Source: Euwallacea fornicatus
Taxonomy: Eukaryota > Arthropoda > Insecta > Coleoptera > Curculionidae
DNA length: 64,000 nucleotides
Direction of reading: 5' to 3'
NCBI RefSeq assembly: GCF_040115645.1
Contig: NC_089559.1
Location: 4,154,001 to 4,218,000 of the forward strand
Below the pieces are notes generated by a model that was given only the letters and a program-made list of their open reading frames with translations, ran no database searches and was not told the origin of the DNA. The translations under genes were made by a program, and so were the position numbers. Shown piece by piece: positions 1 through 11,429 of this stretch. Positions within the stretch are counted from its first letter, which is position 1. Each line of letters starts with the position of its first letter.

Positions 1-1788
1 ACACTAACCACTCTCACCACATTGTCCTGTTCAGGGTGGATGACTGCGATTCGGCCTAGAGGCCAGCATAAGGACGGTACATGGCCCTTCTTCAGGAAGA
101 CCAAGGCGCCAGTATTAATGCCGGGATTGGTTTGAAACTGCCACTTGCTTCTTTGCTGCAGCTGGTGGAGGTACTCCTTTCGCCATTGAAGACCAAAAAT
201 GTTGCCCGACGAGTTGGAGTTGCTGATAGCGCTGGCTGAGTTTGACCTTGCCGTTGATGTAGTTGCGTTCGGGTACTGCCATGATTTCTTGCCCAATCAG
301 AAAATGGGCAGGAGTGTACGCACTTAGATCATTGGGATCAGGACTTATAGGAATTAACGCTTTTGAGTTTAAAATCACCTCGATTTGAGTCTTTAGTGTA
401 TAGAACTCCTCATAGTGAAACCGAGAGCCATTCAAAACTTGCTTCAATTGATGCTTGCAGGATTTTACTGCAGCTTCGTGAAGCCCACCCCAATGCGGGG
501 ACCTGGCAGGCATGAGCTGCCAATTTATGTTTGAGTTATCGCTTATAATGTAGTTATCGTTTTCGTGGCTGTCTTTGGTAATATCATCTAGTACTTGCGG
601 CGCGTTCGATCGAAATTTTCTTAATTCGAATCCATGTTCCGTTAAAATTCGACAAATACCTCCCCCCAACCGTTTAAGGGAGTCGAGATCGGAGGAACCA
701 GTCAGCAAGTCATCAACATAGAAGTCAGTCTCTATAATATCAGCTTCGCGCGGCCATTGTTTAGCTGTCCTTTTTGAGATTTCAAATAAACAACGCGTTG
801 CGAGATACGAGGCTGAAGCTGTACCGTACGTGACCGTGATGAGTTGATAATGTCTGACTTATTCATTGGGCGTGTCTCGCTATACTATGCACTGAAGGTC
901 CCTCTCGTGCTTGTCTACCAAGATTTGTCGATACATCTTAGTTATGTCACCGATTAATACGAAATTGTGTTTCCTAAATCTCAATAATATTGAAAATAGA
1001 TCGTTTTGCATTGTAGGCCCGACCTTCAGGACATTGTTCAGTGATGAACTCTTGGTTGTTTTGCATGCTGCGTCAAAAACTACTCTTAACTTGGTAGTCG
1101 TGCTTTCCAGTTTTTAAACGCAATGGTGAGGTATATAGTAAATAGGGACTTCCGATGAAATTGGTTCACGTGGTACTTCTGTCATACAACCGAGATCCTG
1201 ACGCATGAATGTGTGGTAAGAAATTTGGAGTTTGCGGTGTTTTGTTAGTCGTCTTTCAATTGCATATAATCGATTGAGCGCTGTTTGCTCGGAATCACCT
1301 AAATTCATGAAGTTAGACTTCTATGGAAGTTTTACTATAAACCTGCCATTGTCGTCGCGAGTAGTTGTCTTGACGAAGTACTCCTCACATTCGCGTTTCT
1401 CCTTGGTCATGGAGCATAACAAATGAAAATTGACTTCTTCGACAAGACAAAATCTCTCCAAACCCCTTTCTAATACGTTTTGCGCGAAAAAACAGTTTGA
1501 AACCATTGCCTGCGTCTTACAGAGGCTGCCTGATTGGCACGAGACTCGGCCAGCTATTATCCAGCCAAGTAAAGTTTTTTGTAACGTTGGAAGGGTCCTG
1601 TCTAGTTTCAATTGTCCTCTGCAGAGAAGGTCTGAAAATACTTCACAACCCAACGGCATGTCAATTTCAGAGGGCACTTTAAACTCCGGGTCTGCCACTG
1701 TTAACTCATCAGGAATAGTCAAGATTAATTTATCGAAATAATTTTGTGGTGCTACTTCTGTTATTTTCGGCACGACGAGAAAATTCAA
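1..1788 (-). pseudogene. BEL-1 pol remnant (linker, RT, integrase) with internal deletion
   Basis: Pieces of a BEL pol polyprotein are visible on the minus strand. At 1,321-1,788 is the protease-RT linker. At 1,114-1,308 is the start of RT, ending in a YIPHH motif like the YMPHH of BEL-2. At about 700-850 are the conserved TYGT box and the YVDD catalytic site. From about 530 down to 1 are the integrase end (PHWGGLHEAAVKS, which keeps the catalytic Glu) and the DUF5641-like domain. At about residue 60 of the frame beginning near 708, RT sequence passes directly into integrase sequence, so the RT thumb, RNase H and most of the integrase core are deleted without loss of frame. Frameshifts and stops lie around 900-1,110 and 1,310. 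The gene is dead. Confidence 0.85.
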
Positions 1789-2046
1789 CTCTGTCTTGAA
1801 AGCCGTGGTTCGAGATGCAAATGATATTTCAGTTGCATGCGATATCCTTGTCTGTATTTGATTTATGCCTAAGACGAGAATGTCAACTTTTTATGGCGTT
1901 AGTTGCGACCGTTTAATCATGGCCGCGCTAACGGAGTAAGATTGATTAGCTGAGTCCAAAAGAACTCTGCATGGAATTCGGGTTTTGTGCTTACTGTAGG
2001 CGTCTACTACCGTCGTCGACAACAATATAAGGTAATTCCTAGCGTT

Positions 2047-2254
2047 TTAACAGGTATTCGTTAATATCGGATATGATGTGTGTTGTTCCTCGACACCTTC
2101 GGGTGGATTCGAGTCATCATTGCGAGAACTGTTACCGTTGCCCCGTTTGTCATCTGTGTTATCAGCTCGCAAAGGTTGTTGGGGTTTGTGCAACAAAGCT
2201 GCATGCCTCTGCCGACATATTTTGCACTCCGATGAACGACATTCCAATGGCTTA
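2047..2254 (-). pseudogene. BEL-1 gag, last zinc-knuckle part (left of the BEL-2 insertion)
   Basis: This frame encodes the second half of a gag zinc knuckle and a following CKICRQRHAALLH motif, which matches CQRCSLKHHTWLH at the same place in BEL-2. The open frame runs on to 2,325, but bases above 2,254 are BEL-2 LTR, not gag. The missing first half of the knuckle is at 11,430-11,492. Confidence 0.8.
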
Positions 2255-2639
2255 TGTTTTGATTTGAAAGAAACCTTGCCTTTCGAATCTTTGGACTGTA
2301 GATAATAAAACGTTTCTTTCTGCACTTTTGGATTATATAATTATGTACAGCCTTTACTATTAACCCTCCGTTAGGCGCGTCAGCTGATGAGACGTCCTTA
2401 GTCGCTATGGGTCTGAGAGACCCGTGTTAATAAATATCTTATTTTTTGTAATTGTAATGCGCTTAAAATACAATCCAATGATCAATGATAACTTCCGTGT
2501 TTGTGATATACACAGTGCTTTAAAAAGCATAATTTACAACTATATTTAAACAAATTAAGAAAAATAAAAAACAGTTTTAACTAGTTAAAATTTATTTAGG
2601 TACTTTTTTTAAAATTATATTGCTTAAAAAAAACGAAAA

Positions 2640-4490
2640 TTACTCACTATCTTCTGTTTGTATTATGATTTCTTCTTCTAAACAATTTTGACAAATTGTT
2701 CTTACGTGTCGACTCAAACACAAATAGACATTACATTTTTCGCACACATACTTTGTCTTTGCATCTTTTTGTGTTTCTTTATAGCACGGTTCACATCGTT
2801 TTCTTTTTCTTGTTAGTGTGGCAGCTTGAGGTTGTTTCTCTCTAGCTGACGTTTCGGGCCTATATTTTGCTAATGACATTTTTAATTCGGGTGGCAAATT
2901 TGGAATTTGTGACCTTCTTTCTAGTTGTTCTTTCAACAAACTAAAAACTAATTTTTTTATATATTCCCGCCGAAAAATATACTCATTTCCATTCCCCAAA
3001 AAAATTAGTCGTGAGTTAGTCGCTGCCACATTCAACATGTGATTATGCGAAAATTACCATTGGCCACCTTTTGGTAGATCTGGCCACATTATATGTGGCG
3101 CAGAGTTTATCTGCAATATCCACACCCGATTTAGTACTATTGTAAAAATCTATTATTTCGGGTTTTTTCATAGTATCATCGGCCACTTCTTCACAGGAAA
3201 CATGTAGACTTGATAGCAACACATCTATTCTACCTCTCTTTGGACAATAAGAAACAAGAGTTTCGTTTTTGGAAAAACCAAACACACTGCTATATTGTAG
3301 GCGACTTTTTGGTGTAATAAAATTCGGCGGTAATTCTCTTCTGTTTTTTCGTGCAGTTCCCACGTACGACAGCTTTTTTTCTTCAAGTGCTTTCACTAGC
3401 TTCAGACTCGTGAACCAATTGTCTGCCGTAATGTTTCTTCCACTACCATAAATTGATTCAGCAAGTCTTAAGACAACTTTTTCGGAAGAATTATGTGTTC
3501 TGAACGGTCCTTCTGGTTGTAGACCGCAATATATCTCCATAAATGCGATATAAAATAGTTTTGCATCGCATAAACTAAAAATGTTTATACCATATTTTGA
3601 AGGTTTTGACGGTATATACTGTCGAAAGCCGCAACGTCCACGAAAAGCAGGAAGCATTTCATCTACAGTTACATTTTGACCGAGAACAAAATGCGATTTG
3701 CAATTTTCGTCGAATAGGGTGAATATTTGTCGTATGGCTGCCAGTTTGTCAGTTTCTTTCCTTTGTCTTCGTGTAGATCTATCATCGAATCGAATGCTCC
3801 TTATAAGAAAACGAAATCGTCTTTCTGACATAGTCATTCTAAAAAGGTCAATTCCTAGCCCATCACTTGCTCAAAAATCCAAAATGTTTTGATGATTTCC
3901 ACGGAATACTCCTGCTAGATATAATAGTGCAAAAAAAGCTTGCATTTCTATTACATCGGTTGGTTTACAATTTCGTTCCCTTACAATTTTTTTCCGTATA
4001 CTGTCGATATATATATTGGTGTTTTCGACAATAATAGCAAGTATGTTATTGTCAAAAAATAGCTTCCAACAATCCAGTTCAGTGTTGGCACATTTTGCTT
4101 GTGTTCCGACGACGCCAGGTAATTTTACCAAAACGTTATGGAGTCGTGTTTGAGTCTGTTTCCAAGCTCTTTTTCTCCACTTTGTCCCGTCTCTAGCTAA
4201 ATGTCTTTTGATGAGTTACCGAACTTGTTACAATAAAATATTGACTTACCAGAATAATAATCAGCGTCGCAGTTAGAATCCTCTTCATCACCTTCTTCTT
4301 GACTGTCAATTTCGTGATCAGTAACAGAATCTACAAGCCTCTCTTCAACATAATCTTCCATTTCTGAATCATCTGATTCGTCAAAATTTTCGTCGGCAAT
4401 GGTTACGCTTTTCTCCATTTCTTCAAACACCAGACGATTTAGTTCTTCAATATCATCAGTGCTATTCAAATTGAAACGTTTTTTGTCCAT
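2640..4490 (-). pseudogene. piggyBac transposase, broken by one stop and one frameshift
   Basis: The frame starts at the ATG at 4,488-4,490 with an acidic N-terminus typical of piggyBac transposases. The DDE domain keeps all three acidic positions: VDEMLPAFRG, TADNWFT, and SGVDIADKL. The C-terminus carries a cysteine-rich zinc finger (CEPC, CEKC and CQNC pairs near 2,660-2,810). A probable 53-bp intron separates exon 1 (4,250-4,490) from exon 2 (4,196 downward). Exon 2 has an in-frame TGA at 3,871-3,873 just upstream of the MTMSERRF segment and a one-base frameshift at about 3,040-3,045 just before the MLNVAATNS segment. Both are simple lesions, so the copy was probably active recently but cannot now make full-length protein. 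Confidence 0.92.
4197..4249 (-). other. candidate 53-bp intron in the piggyBac transposase
   Basis: On the minus strand the sequence after the acidic N-terminus reads GTAAGT at 4,249-4,244 and ends TTTAG at 4,197. Removing it joins two reading frames in phase. Without removal the first frame meets a stop at once. The length is typical of insect introns. Confidence 0.65.
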
Positions 4491-5209
4491 CTTTGTAAAC
4501 ACTAACACAAATATAACTAAAATAAGCGAACAAAACAAAGAACTCTCGACCAAAGGACTTCGTACAACTGTAACGCGGCTAGTAGAAATGGGTATGGCAC
4601 ACCCAAGACGGCGCCGATCAACACATCTCAAGAATTTATAGTGCAATAAAACACTTACCAGGGTATAAAACTAAAGTAAACTATTCTTAAAATATCCCTT
4701 TGAGATGTCACGAAACGACAATAATGTGGCTCCAATAGTTTTCCAACAATTAGCAAATAAAAACACTATGAGTCTGTCAGACCCATAGCGACTAATGGAG
4801 GGTTAATAGTGGTGATTAAGGAATCGTCGCAGTGTGTTCTAAGCGTAGTGGTGTTCTTGCAACAACAACCAAAAAACTCTTCCTTGGAATCTTAAAATTA
4901 CATTCAGGGATCGGCACCCATAGGCGTACTTTAGGAGAAACCCCCTTTTTATAAAGAGGGTGCCCTTAATTCGGTCGTTGAACACGTGGTGCTAAGGCAA
5001 ACAAAGACACTTGAGCAAGATAGTTGTCCCTGTCGAGGAACCATCCTTATTAGCACAAAGATTTCCCACATCTGGACGTTCTGAAGTGGTGTCACGTGCT
5101 TAACATTCATAGGCGTTGCCTCTGGGTGCGCGGTAAATATAATTAACTAAATAAAGCTACTTCATTTCTTGCTAATTACTAAAACAACTTTAAGCTCAAT
5201 CCTAAACAT

Positions 5210-5220
5210 GCCCCCCGCCT
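5210..5220 (-). promoter_or_regulatory. BEL-2 polypurine tract
   Basis: A run read as AGGCGGGGGGC on the minus strand lies immediately inside the 3' LTR, the position at which plus-strand DNA synthesis is primed in LTR retrotransposons. Confidence 0.8.
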
Positions 5221-5245
5221 TGAAAGCGTCCACTTTCAATAATAC

Positions 5246-8200
5246 TTAGTCACTATCGATCATATTGTTCCATGGGAGCGGACATATCTTCGCAAAGCTT
5301 CTTTTCACTTCACCACGAACAGTCTTGATGGTAGCCACTCTGGCCACTCCGTCTTTACCTGGATGAACACGTAGGATCCGTCCAAGTCTCCAATTCATCA
5401 CTGGGGTGTTGTCTTCCTTGATGATAACCATAGTGCCAATCTTCAATTGGTGCTGGTTCCTTTTCCAACGTACTCGCTGTTGCAGCTCAGACACCACCTC
5501 CTTATGCCATCTATCCCAAAAGTGCTGACGCATTTGTTCGATTAGTTGGAATCGAGTTAGCCGATTAGTGGAGATCGTCCTTAAATTGGATTCTGGAAGG
5601 GCGACTAATGGTCGTCAAATTAACAGGTGAGCCGGGGTTAAAGGATTTAAATCTATGGGATCGGTTGAAAGAGGGCTGATTGGTCGGGACTTTAATACTG
5701 CCTCTACCTTAGTAAGAAGGGAATACAATTCCTCAAATGTCAGTACATGCGCACCCAAGACCCGTTTTAAATGATACTTGCTAGATTTAAAACCCGCCTC
5801 CCAAAGACCGCCAAAATGAGGAGATCTAGTGGGGATAAAGCGCCATTCGATACTCTCAGTTGACATGGCATTGATTATATCGCCTTGTGTTTTTTGTAGA
5901 AAGGTACCGAAGTTTGACAACTCAGACTGAGCGGCCTTGAAGTTAGTGCCATTGTCGGAATAAATTAATGCCGGTTTGCCACGGCGGGATATGAACCTCC
6001 GTAACGTCAAAATAAAGGAATTTTTACTCAAATCTGACACAAGTTCTAAATGTATGGCTCGGGAGGCAAAGCAGATGAATAATGCCATCCAACATTTGGA
6101 AGTCTTGGCCCCACGACCCTTTCGATCCTTCACTAAATACAGTCCTGCGTAATCAACTCCGCATACCTTGAATGGAAATTCTACCAGTAGGCGTTCTTTG
6201 GGTAAATTTCCCATCACTGGTATTTCACTCTTTGGATTAAATTTAAAGCAAAGGACGCATTTTCTATAAGTTAGTTTCGACAGATTTCTTCCCCCAATTA
6301 CCCAAAATTTGTCCGGTATGGAAGCGTGCAACTGCTGAGGTCCGGCGTGCAATAGCCAATGATGTTCGTATTGAAAAATGAGTTTGGTAAGCTTGTGTTT
6401 AGTGTCTAACAGTATAGGATGCCGTTTTTCATAGGAATAATTTGACTCCGCTAGTCTACCACCTACTCGTACTATTGAATGGTCCGCCAAAAAGGGCTTA
6501 AGTCCCAAAATCCTACTCTTATGGCTGAGCTCATTGTTTGCCTTGAGATTAGAGATATCTTCATAAAACGATTGCTCTTGAGCCATCTTTATTAAGCGAA
6601 GTTCGGCATTGGCTATCTTCGCACTAGTTAACGCGTCATCTCGTTCTGTTGTGTTAGTCTTACCCTTTTCCGTACAGTTTCGTAGAAATCAGAACATGTA
6701 GGCCACTGTACGTTTGATGCGATGATAGCTCGAAAATCTTTCAAATGGAAATTCAGTGTTATGTACTGTGGGAAACGCTCGGGAATTCATTTTCATTTCG
6801 GGTAAATTTTCATTTCGCTGCAATTTAGATGGCCATGTTGAGGGGTCACCTTTCAGCCAGTTCTGTCCATGAAACCACATTTCCGATTCTAGCAATTGAG
6901 ATGGCGTTAACCCTCTAGACAACAAATCTGCGGGGTTGTCCTTCGAAGGGACATGCCGCCACACATAATTGTGCGTGATTGTTTGAATTTCTGCGACCCG
7001 GGTGTTTACGAACGGTTTCAATAGATTTAGAGAGGTTTTCAACCAACCAAGCACCACAGATGAGTCACACCATAAGAAGCATTCGTCAAATGTTATGTAG
7101 ATAGAAGACGTGACTTTTAACAAAAGACGAAATAATACCAACGCACCGCAAAGTTCGAGTCTGGGCAACGTAAGTTTCTGAAGCGGTGCAACTTTGGCCT
7201 TTGCGCATAGAAGGCTAACATGTACATTTCCATTTTCATCAACCGACCGAAGATAAATGCACCCCCGTATGCTACTTCTGAGCTATCGGAGAATCCATGT
7301 ATCTGTACATTAATCACCCTTGTACCTAGAACATATCTGGGTATCCGTAACGTGTTTAACCTTTCAAGCTGGTTTCTAAATTGTTCCCAAGCAGTATGAA
7401 TGCTGGCGGGAACCGCTTCATCCCAGGATAATTTTTCTAGCCATAAAGCTTGCAATAGGATTTTCGCTTTGATAATACATGCTGCAAGCAATCCCAGAGG
7501 GTCAAATATTTGTGCCGTACCAGCTAAAATAGTGCGTTTTGTGACTGGAAACTCCTTGGATATCGTGCCTATCTTATACGTCAGGGTATCTGCCTGACAA
7601 TACCATATTAATCCTAATGTCCTTGCAGGCTCGTTTTCGCCAAAGTTCAACGTTTGATTTGTCAAATCAGAAGATTCGACGTACTTTAGTGCGGTTTTAT
7701 CATTCGAGAAAAACTTCCGCAGCTTAAAACAACCTTTGTTTAATACGTGAGATATGTCGCGGCCAATTTCAGCCGCCTCTTCCAACGTATCAGCTCCCGT
7801 TAAAAGATCGTCTACGTACATGTCATTTTTTATAACTTGTGACACTCTTGCATTTGATTTTTCGCATTCAAAAGCTAATTGGAACAAACATCTTATTGCC
7901 AGAAACGGAGCTGAACTTGTTCCATAGGTAACCGTCTTTAGTTCATAAACTTCCACCGGCATCTGTGCATTGTCATGCCATAAAATCCGTTGTAAGGACC
8001 GCTGGCTGGGTTCGATCAGGATTTGCCGGTACATTTGCTCAACGTCGGCCGCAACTACGTACCGATGCTGCCGAAACCGCAATAGGATTGACATTAGATC
8101 CCTTTGTATGGTAGGACCTATCATCTGAAGATCATTAAAACTGACCCCGGTCGACGTCTTCATGGAACAATTAAAGACAACTCGAAGCCTTGTTGTTCTG

Positions 8201-9714
8201 GCTTCGTCGCGTACTATGGCATGATGTGGCATATAGTATGCGTGCTTATGTAGCATTGAGTTTGACATCTTTTGCATATGTCCTAAATTTATGTACTCGT
8301 TCATGAATTCTACATATTGGGATTTTAATTTTGGGTTTGAATAGAGTTTTCGTTCGAGCGCAAAGAATTGCCTTTTCGCTTGATGAAATGAATCACCGAG
8401 ATCATCAGAAGAAGATTTGAGCGGGATGTGTACTAGAAACCTTCCACTTTCTAGTCGGACAGTATGTTGATCAAAATGATTTTCACATGCTATTTCTTCC
8501 TCGGATTGACTAGATTGAGATGAAAATCCCTCTTCTATTTCCCAAAAACGCGATAATTGATTTTGAATGTCAATTTCTTGTGCTAAGTTACAGTACACCT
8601 TATTTTTCGGGTGACTAGGAAGCGTCTCAATCGATCCTGACACTACCCACCCCAATCTTGTTTTCTGTAAAATCGGTTTATTCTTTCCAAGAGAGATTTG
8701 ACCAACGCAAATTAGAGGCCAGAATACTACCGCCCCGATTAACATGTCAATTTGACTTGGTTCTCCATACCCGAGATCGGATAATTTTATGTTCGAGGGT
8801 ATACTATACTTTTGTGTGTTAACACGTACACTCGGCAACTTTCCCGTTATGTTAGGAAGTACTAGACACGATATTTTCGTTTTGAAGCCATTGTACAACG
8901 ATTCGATTATGATATCACACTTGTGTTTTACATTCGACCTTAGTTGATTTAAACCTGTTACAGTCATGTTGATTTCCTGTTTATTCAGCTTTAAAATTTC
9001 ACATATCTCTTCACGTATAAAATTAGATTGGAATCCTGAATCCAATAGTACCCGGATGTTAATTGATCTCCTTTCGGGAGTCGAAACTTTCACCAGCGCG
9101 GTGCTAAGAAGCACATGTGCTGGATGAGCAGAATTCACACAAAGGGTGCTAGTTTCTTGTACCTGACCCGATCGCTGTTCGGTGGACGCATCGGAGCCCG
9201 GACTATTGTTTCTCGGATCATTGTCCCCGGTACCCGGAATATTAGACCGGGTTCCAGATTGAAAATTCTGCGAGGGATTAGCGATGAGGCGCCTATCCAA
9301 ATGTAACCAGGTGTGGTGCTTTAATGAGCAACGTTGACAAGGACGTCCCCTACACACTTTACTATGGTGTCCGAATTTTAAGCAATTTATGTAAAGTTTG
9401 AGTTCCTGTATCCGTTTGATACGATCTTGTACGTTTAGACTTGATAATTTTTCACAATTTGCGGTCACATGCTCTTGGTTACAAATTGCGCAATTTGACG
9501 TCCCCGTAACTAAACCTCGTACTTCCCTTTGGTGCCTGTATTTTAATTCATTCTTGGATTCTTGTACCTGAGTCTGGTTCATCTTTATAGTCTCTAATAA
9601 AATAGCCTTATTCTTTAAAAATGTCTTCATATCCTCGAGAGACGGGGAGGTGTTTTCCAGATCCCTTTTGGTTTTATATTCCTCCCATTCTCGTGATGTG
9701 ACGCTGTCTAGTTT
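5246..9714 (-). pseudogene. BEL-2 pol (zinc knuckles, protease, RT, RNase H, integrase)
   Basis: The main frame runs from about 9,714 down to 7,117 and contains the gag zinc knuckles (CAICNQEH, CLKFGHHSKVC), an aspartic protease (LLDSGFQSN), and RT with VAADVEQMYR, VTYGTSSAP and YVDD. The RNase H part continues in another frame at 6,689-7,168 after a frameshift near the C-run at 7,262-7,266. The integrase (5,615-6,586) keeps its catalytic residues in VDYAGLY, YSDNGTNF and GGLWEAG. The DUF5641-like end is at 5,246-5,533. In-frame TGA codons interrupt it at 6,689-6,691 and 5,615-5,617. Everything else reads as a normal BEL polyprotein, so inactivation looks recent. Confidence 0.9.
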
Positions 9715-10510
9715 TCAACTTATCAGATAAATTATTAGCGTGTCCACGGTGGGTTCCTTCACCTGTTCGAGGCATTGCATATGTTTAGAAACTGTATCTA
9801 TTAGCCATCTTATACGCTCTGCCGAAGCCTTTGATATAGATTCGATTTGAAAAAGAGCCTTTACATGGTTCTGAACTAAAACGCGGAGGTTATTGTACCT
9901 TTCTAACAACAGCATCCACGCTACTTCGTAATTGCCTGCCGAAAATTCCAAAGATTTTATGACCAACGCTGCAGCTCCCATCAAGCTACCTCTCAAATAA
10001 TGAAATTTTTGAATATTACTCAGAACCGTACTAGCATGAATCATTGATTCAAATGTGTCACGATATTCTAACCAAGTTTGAAAGTTACTATCAAATTTAG
10101 GTATATCTATAGGAGGAAGCTTAACATTTTTATCGTGAGAAGCATTACGCCTGATTGAGGTTGGAGATGACGCAGACTTATCGTTACTTAGGTCATTTGA
10201 TTCTTGCACAAAAGTTTCCAAACGATGTTTAGCTCGAGAAATTAAATCAAAATATTGGTTGGTGAATAAGGTACGTTCTGAGAGATCTACATCCATGCTA
10301 TTTTTCTCACTTTCAATCTTGGACTTGAATTTCCTCATACTCGAAAAGGACGTTGTCCAAGGCATCTATTCTCGCTCGAAGTTGCCGATATTCGAGCTCT
10401 GTGACTGTTTGATCACTTAGCTGTTTCTCAAATCCTCCCAAAAATGTTTTAAAAAGGGTCATTTTGGATTTTATTGCCGCTCGTTTACGGATACTGCTTG
10501 GTTGAGCCAT
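9715..10510 (-). pseudogene. BEL-2 gag
   Basis: Gag begins at the ATG at 10,508-10,510 (MAQPSSIRKRAAIKSK). A frameshift near 10,320 separates the first 65 residues from the remaining frame (9,715-10,365), which contains the BEL gag motif KLPPIDIPKFDSNFQTWLEY. A TGA at 9,715-9,717 interrupts it, after which the same frame continues into pol. This agrees with the single gag-pol frame usual in BEL elements. Confidence 0.86.
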
Positions 10511-10899
10511 TGTACAATATTTAGTAAACTGTTCTTGTTTTAGATTCTCGTTTTACAAATTCAAGAAAAGGGCACAGTACCGTTTTTCCCTTTCTTGGGC
10601 GCCTATGTACATTTGGCATCAATCCTTGAATTTAGACCCAAGGATTTGACTGCCATCTGAAATTGTTTCTCTAATCACCGCGTCAAGTCAGCATGCATTT
10701 CCAATGATAAAGGGATTAATTGGAAACGACTCACCCAGTACCATTTGCTTCTTGATTCTGCCATGCTTCGCTTCCCGGTTGCGTTCTCCAGGATTTTCTT
10801 GTACTGCCTTTATCACAATGTCTTAACACTTTCTTGATGACGTACTAACTTTCGGCACCTTTTATTATTAACACCATTTTACCGTACAACCCGACTTCT

Positions 10900-10917
10900 A
10901 TCCGGCTCGAAGGACCA
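10900..10917 (-). promoter_or_regulatory. BEL-2 primer binding site, tRNA-Tyr type
   Basis: Read on the plus strand, TCCGGCTCGAAGGACCA at 10,901-10,917 matches the 3' end of insect tRNA-Tyr including CCA, and it lies directly against the 5' LTR. The tRNA assignment is from memory of tRNA-Tyr acceptor and T-arm sequence. This is a primer site, not a tRNA gene. Confidence 0.85.
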
Positions 10918-11429
10918 TGTTTTGATTTGAAAGAAACCTTGCCTTTCGAATCTTTGGACTGTAGATAATAAAACGTTTCTTTCTGCACTTTTGGATTATA
11001 TAATTATGTACAGCCTTTACTATTAATAGTGGTGATTAAGGAATCGTCGCAGTGTGTTCTAAGCGTAGTAGTGTTCTTGCAACAACAACCAAAAAACTCT
11101 TCCTTGGAATCTTAAAACTACATTCAGGGATCGGTACCCATAGGCGTACTTCAGGAGAAACCCCCTTTTTACAAAGAGGGTGCCCTTAATTCGGTCGTTA
11201 AACACGTGGTGCTAAGGCAAACAAAGACACTTGAGCAAGATAGTTGTCCCTTTCGAGGAACCATCCTTATTAGCACAAAGATTTCCCACATCTGGACGTT
11301 CTGAAGTGGTGTCACGTGCTTAACATTCATAGGCGTTGCCTCTGGGTGCGCGGTAAATATAATTAACTAAATAAAGCTACTTCATTTCTTGCTAATTACT
11401 AAAACAACTTTAAGCTCAATCCTGAACAT
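10918..11429 (-). repeat. BEL-2 5' LTR (intact, shows the piggyBac empty site)
   Basis: This 512-bp LTR matches the split 3' LTR. On the plus strand it starts TGTTTTG and ends GAACAT. It preserves the single TTAA into which piggyBac inserted in the partner LTR. Confidence 0.94.

Larger units (their letters stand above)
1..2254 (-). mobile_element. BEL-1, BEL/Pao LTR retrotransposon, 3' portion (decayed)
   Basis: This is the 3' part of an old BEL/Pao retrotransposon running on the minus strand. Read from 2,254 downward it carries the end of gag, the protease-to-RT linker, RT with its YVDD site, and the integrase C-terminus. The order matches the better preserved BEL-2 in this window. The left edge is cut by the window, so the 3' LTR is not visible. 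The right edge is the insertion point of BEL-2; the missing 5' part resumes at 11,430. Confidence 0.88.
2364..4802 (-). mobile_element. piggyBac-family DNA transposon in the BEL-2 3' LTR
   Basis: The element is 2,439 bp, begins CCCTCC, ends GGAGGG, and is flanked by TTAA on both sides (2,360-2,363 and 4,803-4,806), the signature of piggyBac. The intact LTR at 11,020-11,040 shows the empty site with a single TTAA. Subterminal copies of the 19-mer TTAGTCGCTATGGGTCTGA lie near both ends in inverted orientation. The right copy directly follows the tip, while the left copy is about 28 bp further in, so the ends are asymmetric. The minus strand encodes a transposase broken by two point defects. Confidence 0.96.
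2255..5209 (-). repeat. BEL-2 3' LTR, interrupted by piggyBac
   Basis: The segments 2,255-2,363 and 4,807-5,209 together match the uninterrupted LTR at 10,918-11,429 from end to end. The join falls on the TTAA where piggyBac inserted. The inner edge abuts a G-rich tract at 5,210-5,220 as read on the minus strand, which is the expected polypurine tract. Confidence 0.94.
2255..11429 (-). mobile_element. BEL-2, BEL/Pao LTR retrotransposon, nearly complete
   Basis: The element has 512-bp LTRs at 10,918-11,429 (5') and 2,255-2,363 plus 4,807-5,209 (3', split by piggyBac). A primer binding site adjoins the 5' LTR and a G-rich polypurine tract adjoins the 3' LTR. Gag and pol lie in the usual BEL order. 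The flanking bases CTTA occur on both sides and fit a 4-bp target duplication. Subtracting piggyBac leaves about 6.7 kb, a normal BEL length. I count about eight differences between the two LTRs, or roughly 1.6 percent. Protease, RT, RNase H and integrase motifs are readable but broken by several stops and frameshifts, so this copy is not autonomous. Confidence 0.93.

Noticed and set aside
2255..2325. Extension of the BEL-1 gag frame into 2,255-2,325
   Set aside because: These codons are in the BEL-2 LTR and were joined by insertion; they are not part of the ancestral gag.
10899..10917. tRNA-Tyr-like sequence
   Set aside because: Only the 3' end of the tRNA is matched and it abuts an LTR. 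It is a primer binding site, not a tRNA gene; no complete tRNA was seen.
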